A DNA stretch of 64,000 bases from Blastococcus sp. Marseille-P5729 (GTDB lineage: Bacteria > Actinomycetota > Actinomycetes > Mycobacteriales > Antricoccaceae): contig NZ_OMPO01000002.1 of NCBI RefSeq assembly GCF_900292035.1, positions 744,001-808,000 of the forward strand. Reading direction: 5' to 3'. Below, in pieces: positions 7,025 through 15,927 of this stretch. Each line of letters starts with the position of its first letter. The first letter of the stretch is position 1. Made by a program: the position numbers and the translations under genes. A model generated the notes under the pieces. It was given only the letters and a program-made list of their open reading frames with translations. It did not search any database and was not told where the DNA came from.

Positions 7025-8647
7025 TCACTGGTAGCTGATGAAGTCCGGGATCGGATCGACCTGGCTCATGGTCTGCTCCGGGGTCAACATCGGCTTGTCC
7101 TCGTCGTAGAAGTTCTTCCAGCCCCAGTAGTTGATGGACGGCGCGTTCTGGTGCAGCACGCTCCAGGTCGCCTGCTTCATTCCCTGGCCGCCCTGCCCGT
7201 CGGCGTGGATGAGCACGGCGATCTCGTCTCGACTCTGATCGACGGTATCCACGGCCGGGATCATCCCGACCTTGAACATATGCAGTACGAGCACCTTCTG
7301 CGGCAGGTTGTTCGCCTTCGTCAGATCGGCCAGCCAGGTGGCGACCTGGTTGACCTCCTCGACCGGCACACTGCCGACCTTGGTGAGGTGCTTCTCGTCG
7401 GGGCCGAGGCGCCATTCCGGGTCGAGCGCCAACCCTACGTGCGGGCGCTTCAGCAGCTCTTCGTAGAGCTTGGCCTGAGTGAGGAAGTCCGTGCGGCCCG
7501 GTTGCAGGTCGAGAATGACGTACTGCCCGTTCTGCTCGGCGAGGTCGACCAGCGGCTCGAGCTCGGCGACATCGCTCTCGGCCGAGTAGTCGCCGTCCGA
7601 GCCGGGGCCTTCGCTGGCCACCGTCGCGATGATCTCCAGCGTCGGCACGACCGCCTCGTCGGTGAGCGGCTCGTACCACGAGGCATGCTCCTGAGCGCGC
7701 GCGATCGTCTCCTCGGCCGACTGCTCCCCCAGCACACCCAGCGCTCCGGTGATCGGCGAGCCGTAGAGCGCGACGTAGGTCTTGCCCGGGAGCGCCAGCT
7801 GCCCGCCGCCCGGCAGCTCGACTCCGGTCGCGGCACTGGTCGCCTTCGCAGCCAGCCGGTCCGGGTCGCCGTACGCCGGACCGAGCCCGATGACCGTGCT
7901 CGGCTTGGCCGCGGCGAGCGCTTGCACCGTCTCGCTGGTCGCCCGCGGGTCGGGGGCGGCATTGACGAGGGTCTGGGCGCCGGCCGCCTTGGCGCTACCT
8001 AGCGCAGCCGCGTCGACGGCGGCTCCGGTCGACAGGACGACGACCGCCTCGTCGCGCTCGGGAGGGTGGGTTTGCGGGAGCTCGTCCCGGTCGCTGTCCA
8101 GGCTCTCGCCCGGGTCTGTCCCAGCTTCTGGAATCAGCAGCGCCGGCGAGGCCGGGTCGAGCGCGGCGACCCGGGCCGCCGCCTCGGCCTCGGTAACCGG
8201 GATGGGCGCGGACTCGGCTCCGATCAGCTGAGCCAGCTCGTCGTCGGCGGTGGGAACGACCACGTCGATGCCCGGGTCGCTCACGGTCCCGATCACGAGG
8301 GCGACCTCGGTCTCCAGCCGCGTCAGCTCATCCGCAGTCTGCGGACCGTCGACCAGAACCGGCACGCCCAGAGCCACCGCCGCGGACGCCGCCCTGAGCT
8401 GCTCGGACTCGCTGGCGAGCACGACGACCGGCGCGGACTCGAACAACGCGCTGCTGACTCCGTGGGCGAGATCGGCTGGCGTGGCGCCGTCGAGGACGAG
8501 CGCCGACTGTGATGGGGCCGCCGTCGTCGCGGTCAGAGCGTCCGGGTCGGGCGCGTCGTCGTCCTCCCCGTCGCATGCGGTCAGTGCCAGCACCACGACA
8601 CAGATAAGCGCCACCAGCTCGCGCAGTCTCCGACTGCCGACTGACAT
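7025..8647 (-). CDS. Large secreted lipoprotein, function unknown
   Basis: 540 residues. AGGAGG 7 nt before the ATG at 8647 fixes the start. The signal peptide ends in the lipobox LTAC (Cys ~23), followed by an acidic linker, so it is anchored outside the membrane. Residues ~40-130 alternate short hydrophobic strands with Ala-rich helices (VVVLASESEQLRAASAA, VALVIGT), reminiscent of cell-wall-binding-repeat-like folds. The C-terminal ~220 residues (VILDLQPGRTDFL, VGLALDPEWRLGP, VLVLHMFKVGMI, INYWGWKNFYDED) form a conserved-looking domain that I recall from other actinobacterial lipoproteins but cannot name. A TIM-barrel-like fold is possible from the regular DLQPGR/ALDPEW pattern. No operon partner is evident. 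Confidence 0.72.
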   Translation of the reverse strand: MSVGSRRLRELVALICVVVLALTACDGEDDDAPDPDALTATTAAPSQSALVLDGATPADLAHGVSSALFESAPVVVLASESEQLRAASAAVALGVPVLVDGPQTADELTRLETEVALVIGTVSDPGIDVVVPTADDELAQLIGAESAPIPVTEAEAAARVAALDPASPALLIPEAGTDPGESLDSDRDELPQTHPPERDEAVVVLSTGAAVDAAALGSAKAAGAQTLVNAAPDPRATSETVQALAAAKPSTVIGLGPAYGDPDRLAAKATSAATGVELPGGGQLALPGKTYVALYGSPITGALGVLGEQSAEETIARAQEHASWYEPLTDEAVVPTLEIIATVASEGPGSDGDYSAESDVAELEPLVDLAEQNGQYVILDLQPGRTDFLTQAKLYEELLKRPHVGLALDPEWRLGPDEKHLTKVGSVPVEEVNQVATWLADLTKANNLPQKVLVLHMFKVGMIPAVDTVDQSRDEIAVLIHADGQGGQGMKQATWSVLHQNAPSINYWGWKNFYDEDKPMLTPEQTMSQVDPIPDFISYQ

Positions 8648-8782
8648 CGCGACACCTCCTCTGGGAGGTCGTACCTCCTCCCAGAGGTCCTCAAACCCGA
8701 CTCGACATTCGCGGCAGGACGGCGACGCCGAGGCCGAGCCCATCGGCGTACCCTCCCGAACTCCTCGTCAACTACGACCAGG

Positions 8783-9565
8783 TCACAGCTGCTGTGAGAT
8801 GCCTTCGTAGTTGGGGAGGCGCTTCTCGGTGAAGGCCTGCACACCCTCGCCCATCTCACCGCCGGCGATCGACTCGCTCATCAGCTGGTCGGACTCTGCC
8901 TTCGCGGTCTCGAGGTTAGCCGTCCAGTGCGCGTACACCTGCCGCTTCATCACGGCCATCGCCTTCGGCGAGACGGTGGTGGCGACGAGCTCGGCGTACG
9001 CCAGGGCGTCGTCCAGGACGTCGTCGCTGAGGTGGTTGACCAGGCCGATGCGATGCGCCTCCTCGCCGGTGATGATGCGGCTCGACATGAGGAGGTCGAG
9101 CGCGTGGCTGGTTCCGACCAACCGCGGCAGCAGCCAGGAGATGCCGTGCTCAGCGACCAGGCCGAGCTTGGCGAATGCGGTGGTCAGCTTGGCGGCGGGC
9201 GATGCGAATCGGACATCGAACATCAGCGCCTGAACGAGACCGAGTCCGGCGCAGGCGCCGTTGATCGCGCCGATGATCGGCTTCTCGATCGTAAGTGGGA
9301 AGGTCATCGGTCGCTCGGCCTGGCCGACCTCTCCGCGCTCGTCGATGGTCTTGAGGCGGTCCATGTCGGCGCCGGCACAGAAGCCCTTGCCGGCACCTGT
9401 CACCACGATTGCCTTGACCTCGGCATCGGCCGCGGCCTCGGCAAGGGCGCCGAAGTATCCGGCCTGGATGCCGTCGTCCCAGGCGTTCAGACGTTCGGGA
9501 CGGTTCAGGGTGATCAGCAGGACGGCGCCGCGGCGCTCGGTCAGGACGGGATTCTCGTCGCTCAT
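8783..9565 (-). CDS. Enoyl-CoA hydratase/isomerase family protein (crotonase)
   Basis: 260 residues. GAGGAG lies 8 nt before the ATG at 9565. Crotonase signatures: LITLNRPERLNAWD near the N terminus; the first oxyanion region GAGKGFCAGADMD (~68-80); the second oxyanion region GAINGACAGLGL (~105-117), where the usual catalytic Glu position of hydratases is not plain; C-terminal AFTEKRLPNYEG. It probably acts on an acyl-CoA in fatty-acid or ring-compound breakdown. Related to, but distinct from, the crotonase at 40145-40915. Confidence 0.85.
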   Translation of the reverse strand: MSDENPVLTERRGAVLLITLNRPERLNAWDDGIQAGYFGALAEAAADAEVKAIVVTGAGKGFCAGADMDRLKTIDERGEVGQAERPMTFPLTIEKPIIGAINGACAGLGLVQALMFDVRFASPAAKLTTAFAKLGLVAEHGISWLLPRLVGTSHALDLLMSSRIITGEEAHRIGLVNHLSDDVLDDALAYAELVATTVSPKAMAVMKRQVYAHWTANLETAKAESDQLMSESIAGGEMGEGVQAFTEKRLPNYEGISQQL

Positions 9566-9685
9566 GCGTCTACTCCTCGAGGACGTCGGACGATCGGGCT
9601 GGCTACCGCGATCATGCGCCCCACCGTACACAGCGGGCATTCGCGCGCTAGGCGCATTCTGCAGTCGTAGAACGAAGGAGAGACG

Positions 9686-9866
9686 ATGTCTCCAGTCATC
9701 GACATTGACGGGCTCGTCAAGACGTTCGGCATCACCCGGGCGCGCCTGCGTGATCGACGATCCCGGCTTGCTCGGTGAAGTCCTGCAGGCCGCGATCGCC
9801 TATATCCCGGCGATCGCGGTGCTGGTCGGTGTGGCAGGGCTGCTCGCCGGCTGGCTCCCCCGGTGT
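9686..9866 (+). pseudogene. Remnant of an ABC transporter (ATPase start joined to permease end)
   Basis: An ATG at 9686 with GAAGGAG upstream opens MSPVIDIDGLVKTFG, the usual beginning of an ABC ATPase, but the frame ends after 30 codons. In another frame, bases ~9757-9866 encode LLGEVLQAAIAYIPAIAVLVGVAGLLAGWLPR (given as a region: residues match the pre-C-terminal hydrophobic segment of ABC-2 permeases, with the PAI.VLVGVAGLL.GWLPR pattern). A deletion between an ATPase gene and its downstream permease gene explains both. Not expected to give a working protein. Confidence 0.65.
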
Positions 9867-9884
9867 GCCGGCCGGCGAATGAAC

Positions 9885-9924
9885 TTGTCCCCGGATGCGC
9901 CGCGCTTGGCGCATCCGGGGACAA
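9885..9924. terminator. Perfect 17-bp hairpin, palindrome family A
   Basis: TTGTCCCCGGATGCGCC (9885-9901) pairs perfectly with 9908-9924 around a 6-nt loop (GCGCTT). It lies downstream of the arsenic operon (minus strand) and downstream of the ABC remnant. A related hairpin is at 38264-38301. No clear T run follows on either strand. Confidence 0.7.
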
Positions 9925-9985
9925 CTGCCCGCGGGTAACTGACGAGCTCCACTCCTCCCGAGCCGTCGAGAGCCGCCCGTCGTGG

Positions 9986-11101
9986 TCAGGAGGCGAGAGT
10001 GGCCCGGATGATCGCCGCCTGGGCGTACTCGTGGACGTCGTGGGTCGGGGTGACCGAGATGTCGCGGAAACCGGCCTCGCTCAGGAACCGCTCGAAGTCG
10101 CCGGCGCTCAGCGCACCCGCGATGCAGCCGGTCCACTGCTGCATGTCGGCGCGGACGTCGTCCGGCATGGCCGGATCCGCGATGACGTCGCTGAAGGCGA
10201 CCCGCCCACCGGGCCGCAGCACGCGCGCCGCCTCGCGAATCACGACGCGCTTGTCGGCGGCGAGGTTGATCACGCAGTTCGAGAGCGCGACGTCGACGCT
10301 GTCGTCGGGCAGCGGGATCTCCTCCAGGTAGCCCTTGAGGAACTCGACGTTCTGCACGCCCGCTCGCTCGGCGTTCGCCCGGGCCTGCTCGAGCATCTCG
10401 TCGGTCATGTCGAGGCCATAGACCTTGCCGGTCTCCCCCACGCGGCGAGCGCTGATCAGCACGTCGCCCCCGGTCCCCGAGCCCAGGTCCAGCACGGTCT
10501 CGCCCTCGGCGAGGTCGGCGACCTCGGTGGGGACGCCGCACCCGAGCGAGCCCTGCACCGTCTCGTCGGCGTCCTCCCCGTACAGCGACGCCCCGAACAC
10601 CCCGTCGCGGTACAGCTCCTCGTTGCCGCCGCAGCAGCCGGACGAGATCGCCTGCGCAGCCTGCGCGTAGCGCGCCCGGACCGTCTCCCGGATGTCGTCG
10701 GACGGCGCGATCTCGGCGATCAGCTGCTCTACCCGGCTCTTGATCTCGTCCCGGATCGGCCGTACAGCGTCGATTCCCTGCCCGGCGGGGTCGTCGAGCT
10801 TCCAGTCGAGATACCGCTTGCCGGGAAACACCGGGCAGGCGTCCCCACAGCCCATGGTGATCACGACGTCCGCCGCTTCGACGCCCTCGGTGGTGAGCTT
10901 CTTGGGCACCTCGCGGCTGATGTCGATGCCTACCTCCGCCATGGCCTCGCGGACGGCGGGATTGATCTCGTCCGCCGGCGCGGACCCGGCCGACCGCACC
11001 GAGACACGGTCCCCAGCCAGGTGCTGCAGCCAGGCGGCAGCCATCTGGGAGCGGCCGGCGTTGTGCACGCAGACGAACAGCACTTCAGGACGGTTGGTCA
11101 T
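9986..11101 (-). CDS. Arsenate reductase ArsC fused to arsenite methyltransferase ArsM
   Basis: 371 residues. GAGGAGC precedes the ATG at 11101. Residues 1-135 are an LMW-phosphatase-type ArsC: P-loop CVHNAGR (C11-R17) and the redox pair C85/C89 in MGCGDACP. Residues ~150-371 are ArsM: SAM motif VLDLGSGTGGD (203-213) and the three conserved cysteines in GCGVP (C188), NCVINL (C276) and GCIAGA (C326); an extra CC pair is at 156-157. The protein could reduce arsenate to arsenite and methylate it in one chain. Last gene of the arsR-acr3-arsC-arsC/arsM operon, 64 bp after the previous gene. Fusion is uncommon; ArsM is usually separate. Confidence 0.92.
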   Translation of the reverse strand: MTNRPEVLFVCVHNAGRSQMAAAWLQHLAGDRVSVRSAGSAPADEINPAVREAMAEVGIDISREVPKKLTTEGVEAADVVITMGCGDACPVFPGKRYLDWKLDDPAGQGIDAVRPIRDEIKSRVEQLIAEIAPSDDIRETVRARYAQAAQAISSGCCGGNEELYRDGVFGASLYGEDADETVQGSLGCGVPTEVADLAEGETVLDLGSGTGGDVLISARRVGETGKVYGLDMTDEMLEQARANAERAGVQNVEFLKGYLEEIPLPDDSVDVALSNCVINLAADKRVVIREAARVLRPGGRVAFSDVIADPAMPDDVRADMQQWTGCIAGALSAGDFERFLSEAGFRDISVTPTHDVHEYAQAAIIRATLAS

Positions 11102-11125
11102 GACAGGAAGCTCCTCGATCGGTGT

Positions 11126-11176
11126 GGGTGTCAGCCGCGGTGGGGTGTCAGTCGCGGTGGGGGTGTCAGTTGCGGC
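11126..11176. repeat. Three tandem ~17-bp repeats across an arsC stop codon
   Basis: Three imperfect copies of GGGTGTCAG(C/T)(C/T)GCGGTG run across the 3' end of the upstream arsC gene. Each copy repeats the stop codon, so the repeats lengthen the spacer between the two ars genes. Confidence 0.6.
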
Positions 11177-12212
11177 GCAGCTCGCCCAGCAGGCGAGTGA
11201 CCCGCATCTGGATGTCGTCGGCGATCTTGCGCACCGTCTGGATGTCGGCGCCATCCGGGTCGGCCACTGGCCAGTCCTCGTACCGCTTCCCCGGCAGCAC
11301 CGGACAGATGTCCCCGCAGCCCATCGTGATGACGACGTCCGACGCGCGAATGACGTCGTCGCCGAGGGGCTTCGGGTACGCATCGGGCATCGGTATGCGC
11401 CGCTCGGTGAGCACCTGGACCGCCATCGGGTTTACCTCGCCGGTGGGGTTGGACCCCGCCGACCGCACGTTGACCTTGCCGCCGGACAGGTGCTTTGCCA
11501 TTGCCGCGGCGATCTGCGAACGACCGGCGTTCTGCACGCAGACGAACAGCAGCTGCGGGAACGGCTGGTGCTCCTTGCCCTCGGCCTGCGCGCGAGCGCT
11601 CAGGATCTCCCCGGCGTACCGGCCGACCAGCACAGGCAGGAACTGGGCCACGGTACACCCGGGCAGCAGCCCTGAGTGTGCCTCGCGGACGGCGCTGCGC
11701 ACCTCCGGTTCGGTGAACACGCCTTCGTACCGGTCGGCGAGGTCCTCGATGAGCTTCTGGTAGCGCCCGAGGTTGCCCGCGGGCTGCCCGGTGAGCTCCA
11801 GCGCCAGCGCCGCGACCCGGTTGGCGATGTCGTCGCGGACCAGCCGCATCCGCTCCACGCCCTCGATGCCGCGCTCGCTGGGCTCGTCGGTGGACCACCG
11901 CTCGATGCTCGCCCGCATCCCCGGCGCCGCGTTGACCTTGGCGTCGTCGCCGAGGATGATGACCCGGTCGGCACGAGCGAGCAGCTCGGGGTCGATGCCC
12001 TTCGGGGTCGCCTGGCGCATGTCGGCGCCCGACTCGGTGACGACCTGCGCGGACAGCGCATTCACCTCGGTCTTCGGCGAGGTCCCCGCGGAGTGGACCT
12101 CGACCGCGTCGCCCGCGATCTGGCGCATCAGCGCCTCCGCCATCTGGGACTTGCCTGCGTTGCTTACGCAGACGAACAGCACGCTCGGGGGTGCCGCACC
12201 GTCCTGGGTCAT
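11166..12212 (-). CDS. arsC: Three-part arsenate reductase (ArsC-like / helical domain / ArsC)
   Basis: 348 residues. Residues ~9-135 are an LMW-phosphatase-like domain whose P-loop reads CVSNAGK, with Lys in place of the usual Arg, and which lacks the later redox cysteines. Residues ~145-205 are an all-helical segment ([33 protein letters not shown]) like the three-helix dimerisation domain of actinobacterial ArsC. Residues ~215-348 are a complete ArsC with P-loop CVQNAGR and MGCGDICP. In actinobacteria such enzymes usually use mycothiol/mycoredoxin. The start ATG overlaps the acr3 stop (ATGA). The first domain may be regulatory or may act as a mycothiol transferase; the C-terminal one should be active. 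Confidence 0.9.
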   Translation of the reverse strand: MTQDGAAPPSVLFVCVSNAGKSQMAEALMRQIAGDAVEVHSAGTSPKTEVNALSAQVVTESGADMRQATPKGIDPELLARADRVIILGDDAKVNAAPGMRASIERWSTDEPSERGIEGVERMRLVRDDIANRVAALALELTGQPAGNLGRYQKLIEDLADRYEGVFTEPEVRSAVREAHSGLLPGCTVAQFLPVLVGRYAGEILSARAQAEGKEHQPFPQLLFVCVQNAGRSQIAAAMAKHLSGGKVNVRSAGSNPTGEVNPMAVQVLTERRIPMPDAYPKPLGDDVIRASDVVITMGCGDICPVLPGKRYEDWPVADPDGADIQTVRKIADDIQMRVTRLLGELRRN

Positions 12213-13330
12213 GGCTGACCTGCCTCCGTTCGCGGGGATTCGGGCTGCTCGGCGGGGAACATCCTGCGGCGCAGCCACAGGCTCACATACACGAGGCCGA
12301 CGAGGACCGGCACCTCGATCAGCGGGCCGACGACTCCGGCGAGCGCCTGACCGCTCGCGGCGCCGAAGGTGCCGATGGCGACCGCGATCGCGAGCTCGAA
12401 GTTGTTGCCGGCAGCGGTGAACGCGACCGTCGCGCTCTTCTCGTACCCCAGCCCCGCTGCCTTCGACGCCAGCAGCGAGATCGTCCACATCACGGTGAAG
12501 TAGGCCAGCAGCGGCAGAGCGATCCGGGCGACGTCGCCGGGGTTGTCGATGATCTGCCGCCCCTGCAGAGCGAACAGGATCACGATCGTGAACAGCAGGC
12601 CGTAGAGCGCGAACGGCGAGATGCGAGGCAGGAAGGTCCCCTCGTACCACTCACGGCCCTTGCGCGCCTCGAGCAGCTTGCGAGACAGATAGCCTGCCAG
12701 CAAAGGAATCCCGAGGAAGATCAGCACAGATTTCGCGATCTGCCACATCGACACGTCCAGGTCGTCCTGCGGCAGGCCCAGCCATCCCGGCAGCACGGCG
12801 AGATAGAACCAGCCGAGTACGGCGAACATCAGCACCTGGAAGATGGAGTTCAGCGCGACGAGGAAGGCGGCCGCGTTGCGATCTCCACAGGCCAGGTCGT
12901 TCCAGATAATCACCATCGCGATGCAGCGCGCGAGGCCGACGATGATCAGGCCGGTGCGGTACTCCGGCAGGTCCGGCAGCATCAGCCACGCCAAGGCGAA
13001 CATCAGCGCCGGTCCGACCAGCCAGTTCAGGACCAGGCTGATGCCCATCAGACGCCGATCACTGGCGATCTCGCCCATCCGGTCGTAGCGCACCTTCGCC
13101 AGCGGCGGGTACATCATCACGAGCAGGCCGAGCGCGATCGGCAGGGAGACCCCGTCGAGCTGCACCGCGGTGATCGCGTCCGAGAAGCCGGGGATCAACC
13201 GTCCGGCGAGCAGCCCCGTGACCATCGCCAGCCCGATCCAGAGCGGCAGATAACGGTCGAGGAAGGACAGGCGGGCGCCAACGTGGGCCTCGACGGGATC
13301 GACCGCAGTCGTGTGCTCGGCGCGGGTCAC
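12209..13330 (-). CDS. acr3: ACR3 family arsenite efflux transporter
   Basis: 373 residues with about ten membrane helices (for example [40 protein letters not shown]). The essential ACR3 cysteine sits in [16 protein letters not shown], and a second conserved stretch is [18 protein letters not shown]. It exports arsenite (and possibly antimonite) by proton motive force. Translation starts at the GTG at 13330, which overlaps the arsR stop (GTGA), and it overlaps the next arsC by 4 nt; the three genes are translationally coupled. Confidence 0.94.
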   Translation of the reverse strand: MTRAEHTTAVDPVEAHVGARLSFLDRYLPLWIGLAMVTGLLAGRLIPGFSDAITAVQLDGVSLPIALGLLVMMYPPLAKVRYDRMGEIASDRRLMGISLVLNWLVGPALMFALAWLMLPDLPEYRTGLIIVGLARCIAMVIIWNDLACGDRNAAAFLVALNSIFQVLMFAVLGWFYLAVLPGWLGLPQDDLDVSMWQIAKSVLIFLGIPLLAGYLSRKLLEARKGREWYEGTFLPRISPFALYGLLFTIVILFALQGRQIIDNPGDVARIALPLLAYFTVMWTISLLASKAAGLGYEKSATVAFTAAGNNFELAIAVAIGTFGAASGQALAGVVGPLIEVPVLVGLVYVSLWLRRRMFPAEQPESPRTEAGQP

Positions 13331-13680
13331 GCGACCGCCTCCTTGGTTGCCAAGAGCCGGGACAGCAGGTCCGCCAGCGCCGGGACGACGCGGTAGTACA
13401 CCCAGGTGCCACGCCGCTCGCTGGTGACCAGCCCGGCAGTGCGCAGGGTCTTGAGGTGGTGCGAGATGGTCGGCGCCGTGACGTCGAAGGCGCAGGTCAG
13501 ATCGCACACGCAGACCTCGTCGTCCGCACTCGCGATCATGCTGAACAGCTGCAGCCGCACCGGATCGCCCAGGGCCTTGAACGCCTGGGAGAGAGTGCCC
13601 GCCTCGGACGCCGACAACGCGCGTGAGATCAGCGGCGCGCAGCACTCCACCTCGGCAAGATCAAGGCCTTGATTCAACAT
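13327..13680 (-). CDS. arsR: ArsR family arsenic-responsive repressor
   Basis: 117 residues, first gene of the ars operon. The winged helix is in ALGDPVRLQLFSMI...TISHHLKTLRTAGLV. The metalloid-sensing site CVCDL (residues ~57-61) sits at the start of the recognition region, the classic ArsR position, and a second pair ECCAP lies near the N terminus. It should repress its own operon until As(III) or Sb(III) binds. Divergent from the ferritin-like gene; the shared 158-bp gap may hold both promoters. Confidence 0.92.
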   Translation of the reverse strand: MLNQGLDLAEVECCAPLISRALSASEAGTLSQAFKALGDPVRLQLFSMIASADDEVCVCDLTCAFDVTAPTISHHLKTLRTAGLVTSERRGTWVYYRVVPALADLLSRLLATKEAVA

Positions 13681-13725
13681 ACGTCTAATTTAACTGTCAT
13701 CGAATCAAAATTCAACGCCTCGGAT
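13660..13725 (-). promoter_or_regulatory. Candidate ars promoter/operator region
   Basis: The palindrome ATCAAGGCCTTGAT (13660-13673) lies within the first codons of arsR. Upstream, on the minus strand, TTGAATTTTGATTCGA and TTAAATTAGACG form an AT-rich stretch unlike the surroundings, suited to a -10 and an ArsR operator. TTGAAT occurs on both sides of the start. Which element ArsR binds cannot be decided here. Confidence 0.4.
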
Positions 13726-13838
13726 ACGTGTGGAGGCCGAGGCTCGCGGGTATGGCCTTCACGAGGACCACCGCAGCGTCGAACCAACGGCGGTCAGCGG
13801 GCCCCGGGACTGGCCCGGACGATCGAAAAGGCACCTAG

Positions 13839-14399
13839 ATGAACCCGAAGGACCGCACCGACACCATCGACTGGGATCTGCTATCGCTGTACATGAACGA
13901 TCACGTCAGCGGCGCGACTGCCGGCGTGGCCCGGCTGAACCACATGGCCAAGCAGTACCAGGACACCCCGCACGGCGAGAACCTGAGCCGGATCGCGCGC
14001 GAGCTGCGCGAGGAACGCGCCTTCTACCTGGAGCTGATCAGGCGGCGCGAGCTCCCCCAGCGCAGCTACCGGCAGGCTCTCGCCTGGGTCGGCGAGCGCG
14101 TCGGCCGGCTGAAGTTCAACCGCCGACCGCTGAGCACCTCGCCGATGACACCCGTGCTCGAGAGCGAACTTATGCAGAGCGCGATCGCGGGTAAGATCAG
14201 CGGCTGGCAGACCTTGACCGAGTACCACGAGGCGCTGGGGGTCGGCAGAGAGGTGTTCCAGCGGTTCATCGAGCAGGCCGAGCGTCAGATCGCCGATCTG
14301 GAGAGCATGCACGCCTGGGCTCGGCGGACCGCCTTCTACAAGGTGCAGGACGGCGAGTCCGAGACCGGCTCCCCGGCGGACCCGCGCAAGATCGACTGA
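13839..14399 (+). CDS. Ferritin-like helical protein, function unknown
   Basis: 186 residues. GAAAAGG lies 7 nt before the ATG at 13839. The whole chain is predicted helical, with spaced acidic and histidine residues (LYMNDHVSGATAGVARLNHMA, IARELREERAFYLELI, SELMQSAIAGKISGWQTL, ERQIADLESMHAWARRTAFY), the pattern of a four-helix ferritin-like bundle. Similar uncharacterised proteins occur in actinobacteria. Metal ligands cannot be assigned with confidence. It is divergent from arsR, which may be chance or may link it to metal or oxidative stress, like the Dps gene 3.5 kb away. Confidence 0.65.
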   Translation: MNPKDRTDTIDWDLLSLYMNDHVSGATAGVARLNHMAKQYQDTPHGENLSRIARELREERAFYLELIRRRELPQRSYRQALAWVGERVGRLKFNRRPLSTSPMTPVLESELMQSAIAGKISGWQTLTEYHEALGVGREVFQRFIEQAERQIADLESMHAWARRTAFYKVQDGESETGSPADPRKID

Positions 14400-14482
14400 A
14401 CCACGCAAGATCGGCTGAGCCACCCACGGTCGTCGAGCGAGGGAGCGCCAGCGACCGACGCCGAGACGCAGCAAGGCCCGAA

Positions 14483-15031
14483 CTAGAGGTCGATCTCCGG
14501 AAGCAGTTTCGCCAGGGCCGCGAACGCGGCGTCGTCCGACTCGAAGTCCTTGGCGTCGACGGTGGCGACGAGCTTGTCCTTGAACACCGTGCCCTGCGGG
14601 TCGATCTGCATGCAGGTGAATGCGATGTCGCCCGCGTCGACGTCCGTGATCGGCTCGTCGCAGGTCTCCTTCGAGCCGTCGGCGTACTCCTTCTGATCGA
14701 TGGCGATCTCGGTCAGCATCACCCAGATCGCCGGGCCGCCCTCGGCCTCGGCCTTGAATATGCACCCAGCCTCACCCGCGGTATCGAGCGTCATGGGCTG
14801 ACCCACTGCCTCGGTGACGGCGTCTGCGCTGACCCACTGGCACTCACCGTCATCGGGAGCATCGGTGTCGTCCGACTCCCCCGGATCATCGGTCTCGGTC
14901 GACTGCGAGTCACCGGTTGTGGGGTCCGAGCCCGCGGACGCCTCGTCGTCGCTTCCGCATCCTCCGAGGACGCCGACGAGTGCGCACGCAGCCACCGCGG
15001 CCGCCACCCGAAACCCACCCCTGTGCACCAT
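14483..15031 (-). CDS. Small secreted lipoprotein
   Basis: 182 residues; GGAGG lies just upstream of the ATG at 15031. The signal peptide ends in the lipobox LGGC (Cys ~25), followed by a 40-residue acidic Ser/Thr/Asp linker. A folded domain of ~115 residues carries four cysteines (GECQWV, AGCIFK, ETCDEP, FTCMQ), probably two disulphides, with the DUF3558-like start CQWVSADAVTEAVG. DUF3558-type lipoproteins are actinobacterial and mostly uncharacterised. Stands alone. Confidence 0.75.
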   Translation of the reverse strand: MVHRGGFRVAAAVAACALVGVLGGCGSDDEASAGSDPTTGDSQSTETDDPGESDDTDAPDDGECQWVSADAVTEAVGQPMTLDTAGEAGCIFKAEAEGGPAIWVMLTEIAIDQKEYADGSKETCDEPITDVDAGDIAFTCMQIDPQGTVFKDKLVATVDAKDFESDDAAFAALAKLLPEIDL

Positions 15032-15149
15032 GCTTCCTCCTGACGCCGAGTACCAATTCTCCTGAATCCTAAAACGTATAGGCCCCCTGGGCAATCCGCG
15101 TCGGTGATCGCTGGCTTCGGACGACCGGCCAGGGTTGCATAATGGCCGC

Positions 15150-15841
15150 ATGAGCGAGCCGAGCACCGAGACGATCCAGACGCCGCCGCAGGCTGCCTGC
15201 ACAGAATCGACCTACTTCATCGACTCCGACGACCCGGCCGTGGTCGAGTACGCCGAGAAGGTGTGCACCGACGCCGGCGCCACGACCGATCGCGAGAAGG
15301 CGGTCGCGCTTTTCTACGCCGTCCGCGACGGCTGGCGCTATGACCCCTACGACGTCTCGTACGCGAGGACCGACTACCGGGCCAGCAGCATCCTGGACTC
15401 GGCATCCAACTGGTGTGTGCCGAAGTCGATCATCCTTACCGCCCTCTGCCGCGCGGTCGGGATTCCCGCAGGGGTGGGGTTCGCGGATGTGAAGAACCAC
15501 CTGCAAGCGAGAAGCTGCACGAGCAGATGGGCACCGACCTGTTCGTCTACCACGGCTACTCAGTGATGTGGATCGACGGCGCCTGGCGCAAGGCGAGCTC
15601 GGCATTCAACAAGGAGCTGTGCGAGCGGTTCGGCACCAAGGTGCTCGAGTTCAACGGTCACGATGACGCGCTGATGCACCCCTTCGACGAGTCCGGCAAC
15701 CGGCACATGGAGTACGTCAACTACCGCGGCGACTACGTCGAGCTGCCGCTGGAGGACATCTTCGAGGCCTTCGACGAGGTGTACGGCGACCGCTTCAAGC
15801 AGCCGAGTACCCGCGAACGCGACGAGGCCTTCGACGGATAG
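15150..15841 (+). pseudogene. Transglutaminase-like protein, frameshifted
   Basis: Two overlapping frames together give one transglutaminase-like protein. The first (from ATG 15150) carries the catalytic Cys in SNWCVPKSIILTALCRAVGIPAGVGF and reads to ADVKNHLQ. The second continues SEKLHEQMGTDLFVYHGYS, with the expected His in FVYHGY, to the stop at 15841. One missing base near 15505-15510 explains the break. With it restored the protein would be about 230 residues, a cysteine-protease/transglutaminase fold of unknown substrate. It may be a true null or a consensus error; neighbours show the same kind of break. Confidence 0.8.
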
Positions 15842-15860
15842 CCGGCACGGCCCGAATCTC

Positions 15861-15903
15861 GTGAGGACGATCAGGTCCCATAGTGGTACCTGATCGTCCT
15901 CAC
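15861..15903. terminator. Bidirectional terminator hairpin
   Basis: 20-bp arms (15861-15880 and 15884-15903), one mismatch, 3-nt loop TAG, followed on the plus strand by TAGATTTTTG. It separates the convergent transglutaminase and acyl-CoA dehydrogenase genes. Confidence 0.85.
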
Positions 15904-15927
15904 TAGATTTTTGTGGCGGTAGGCGGG

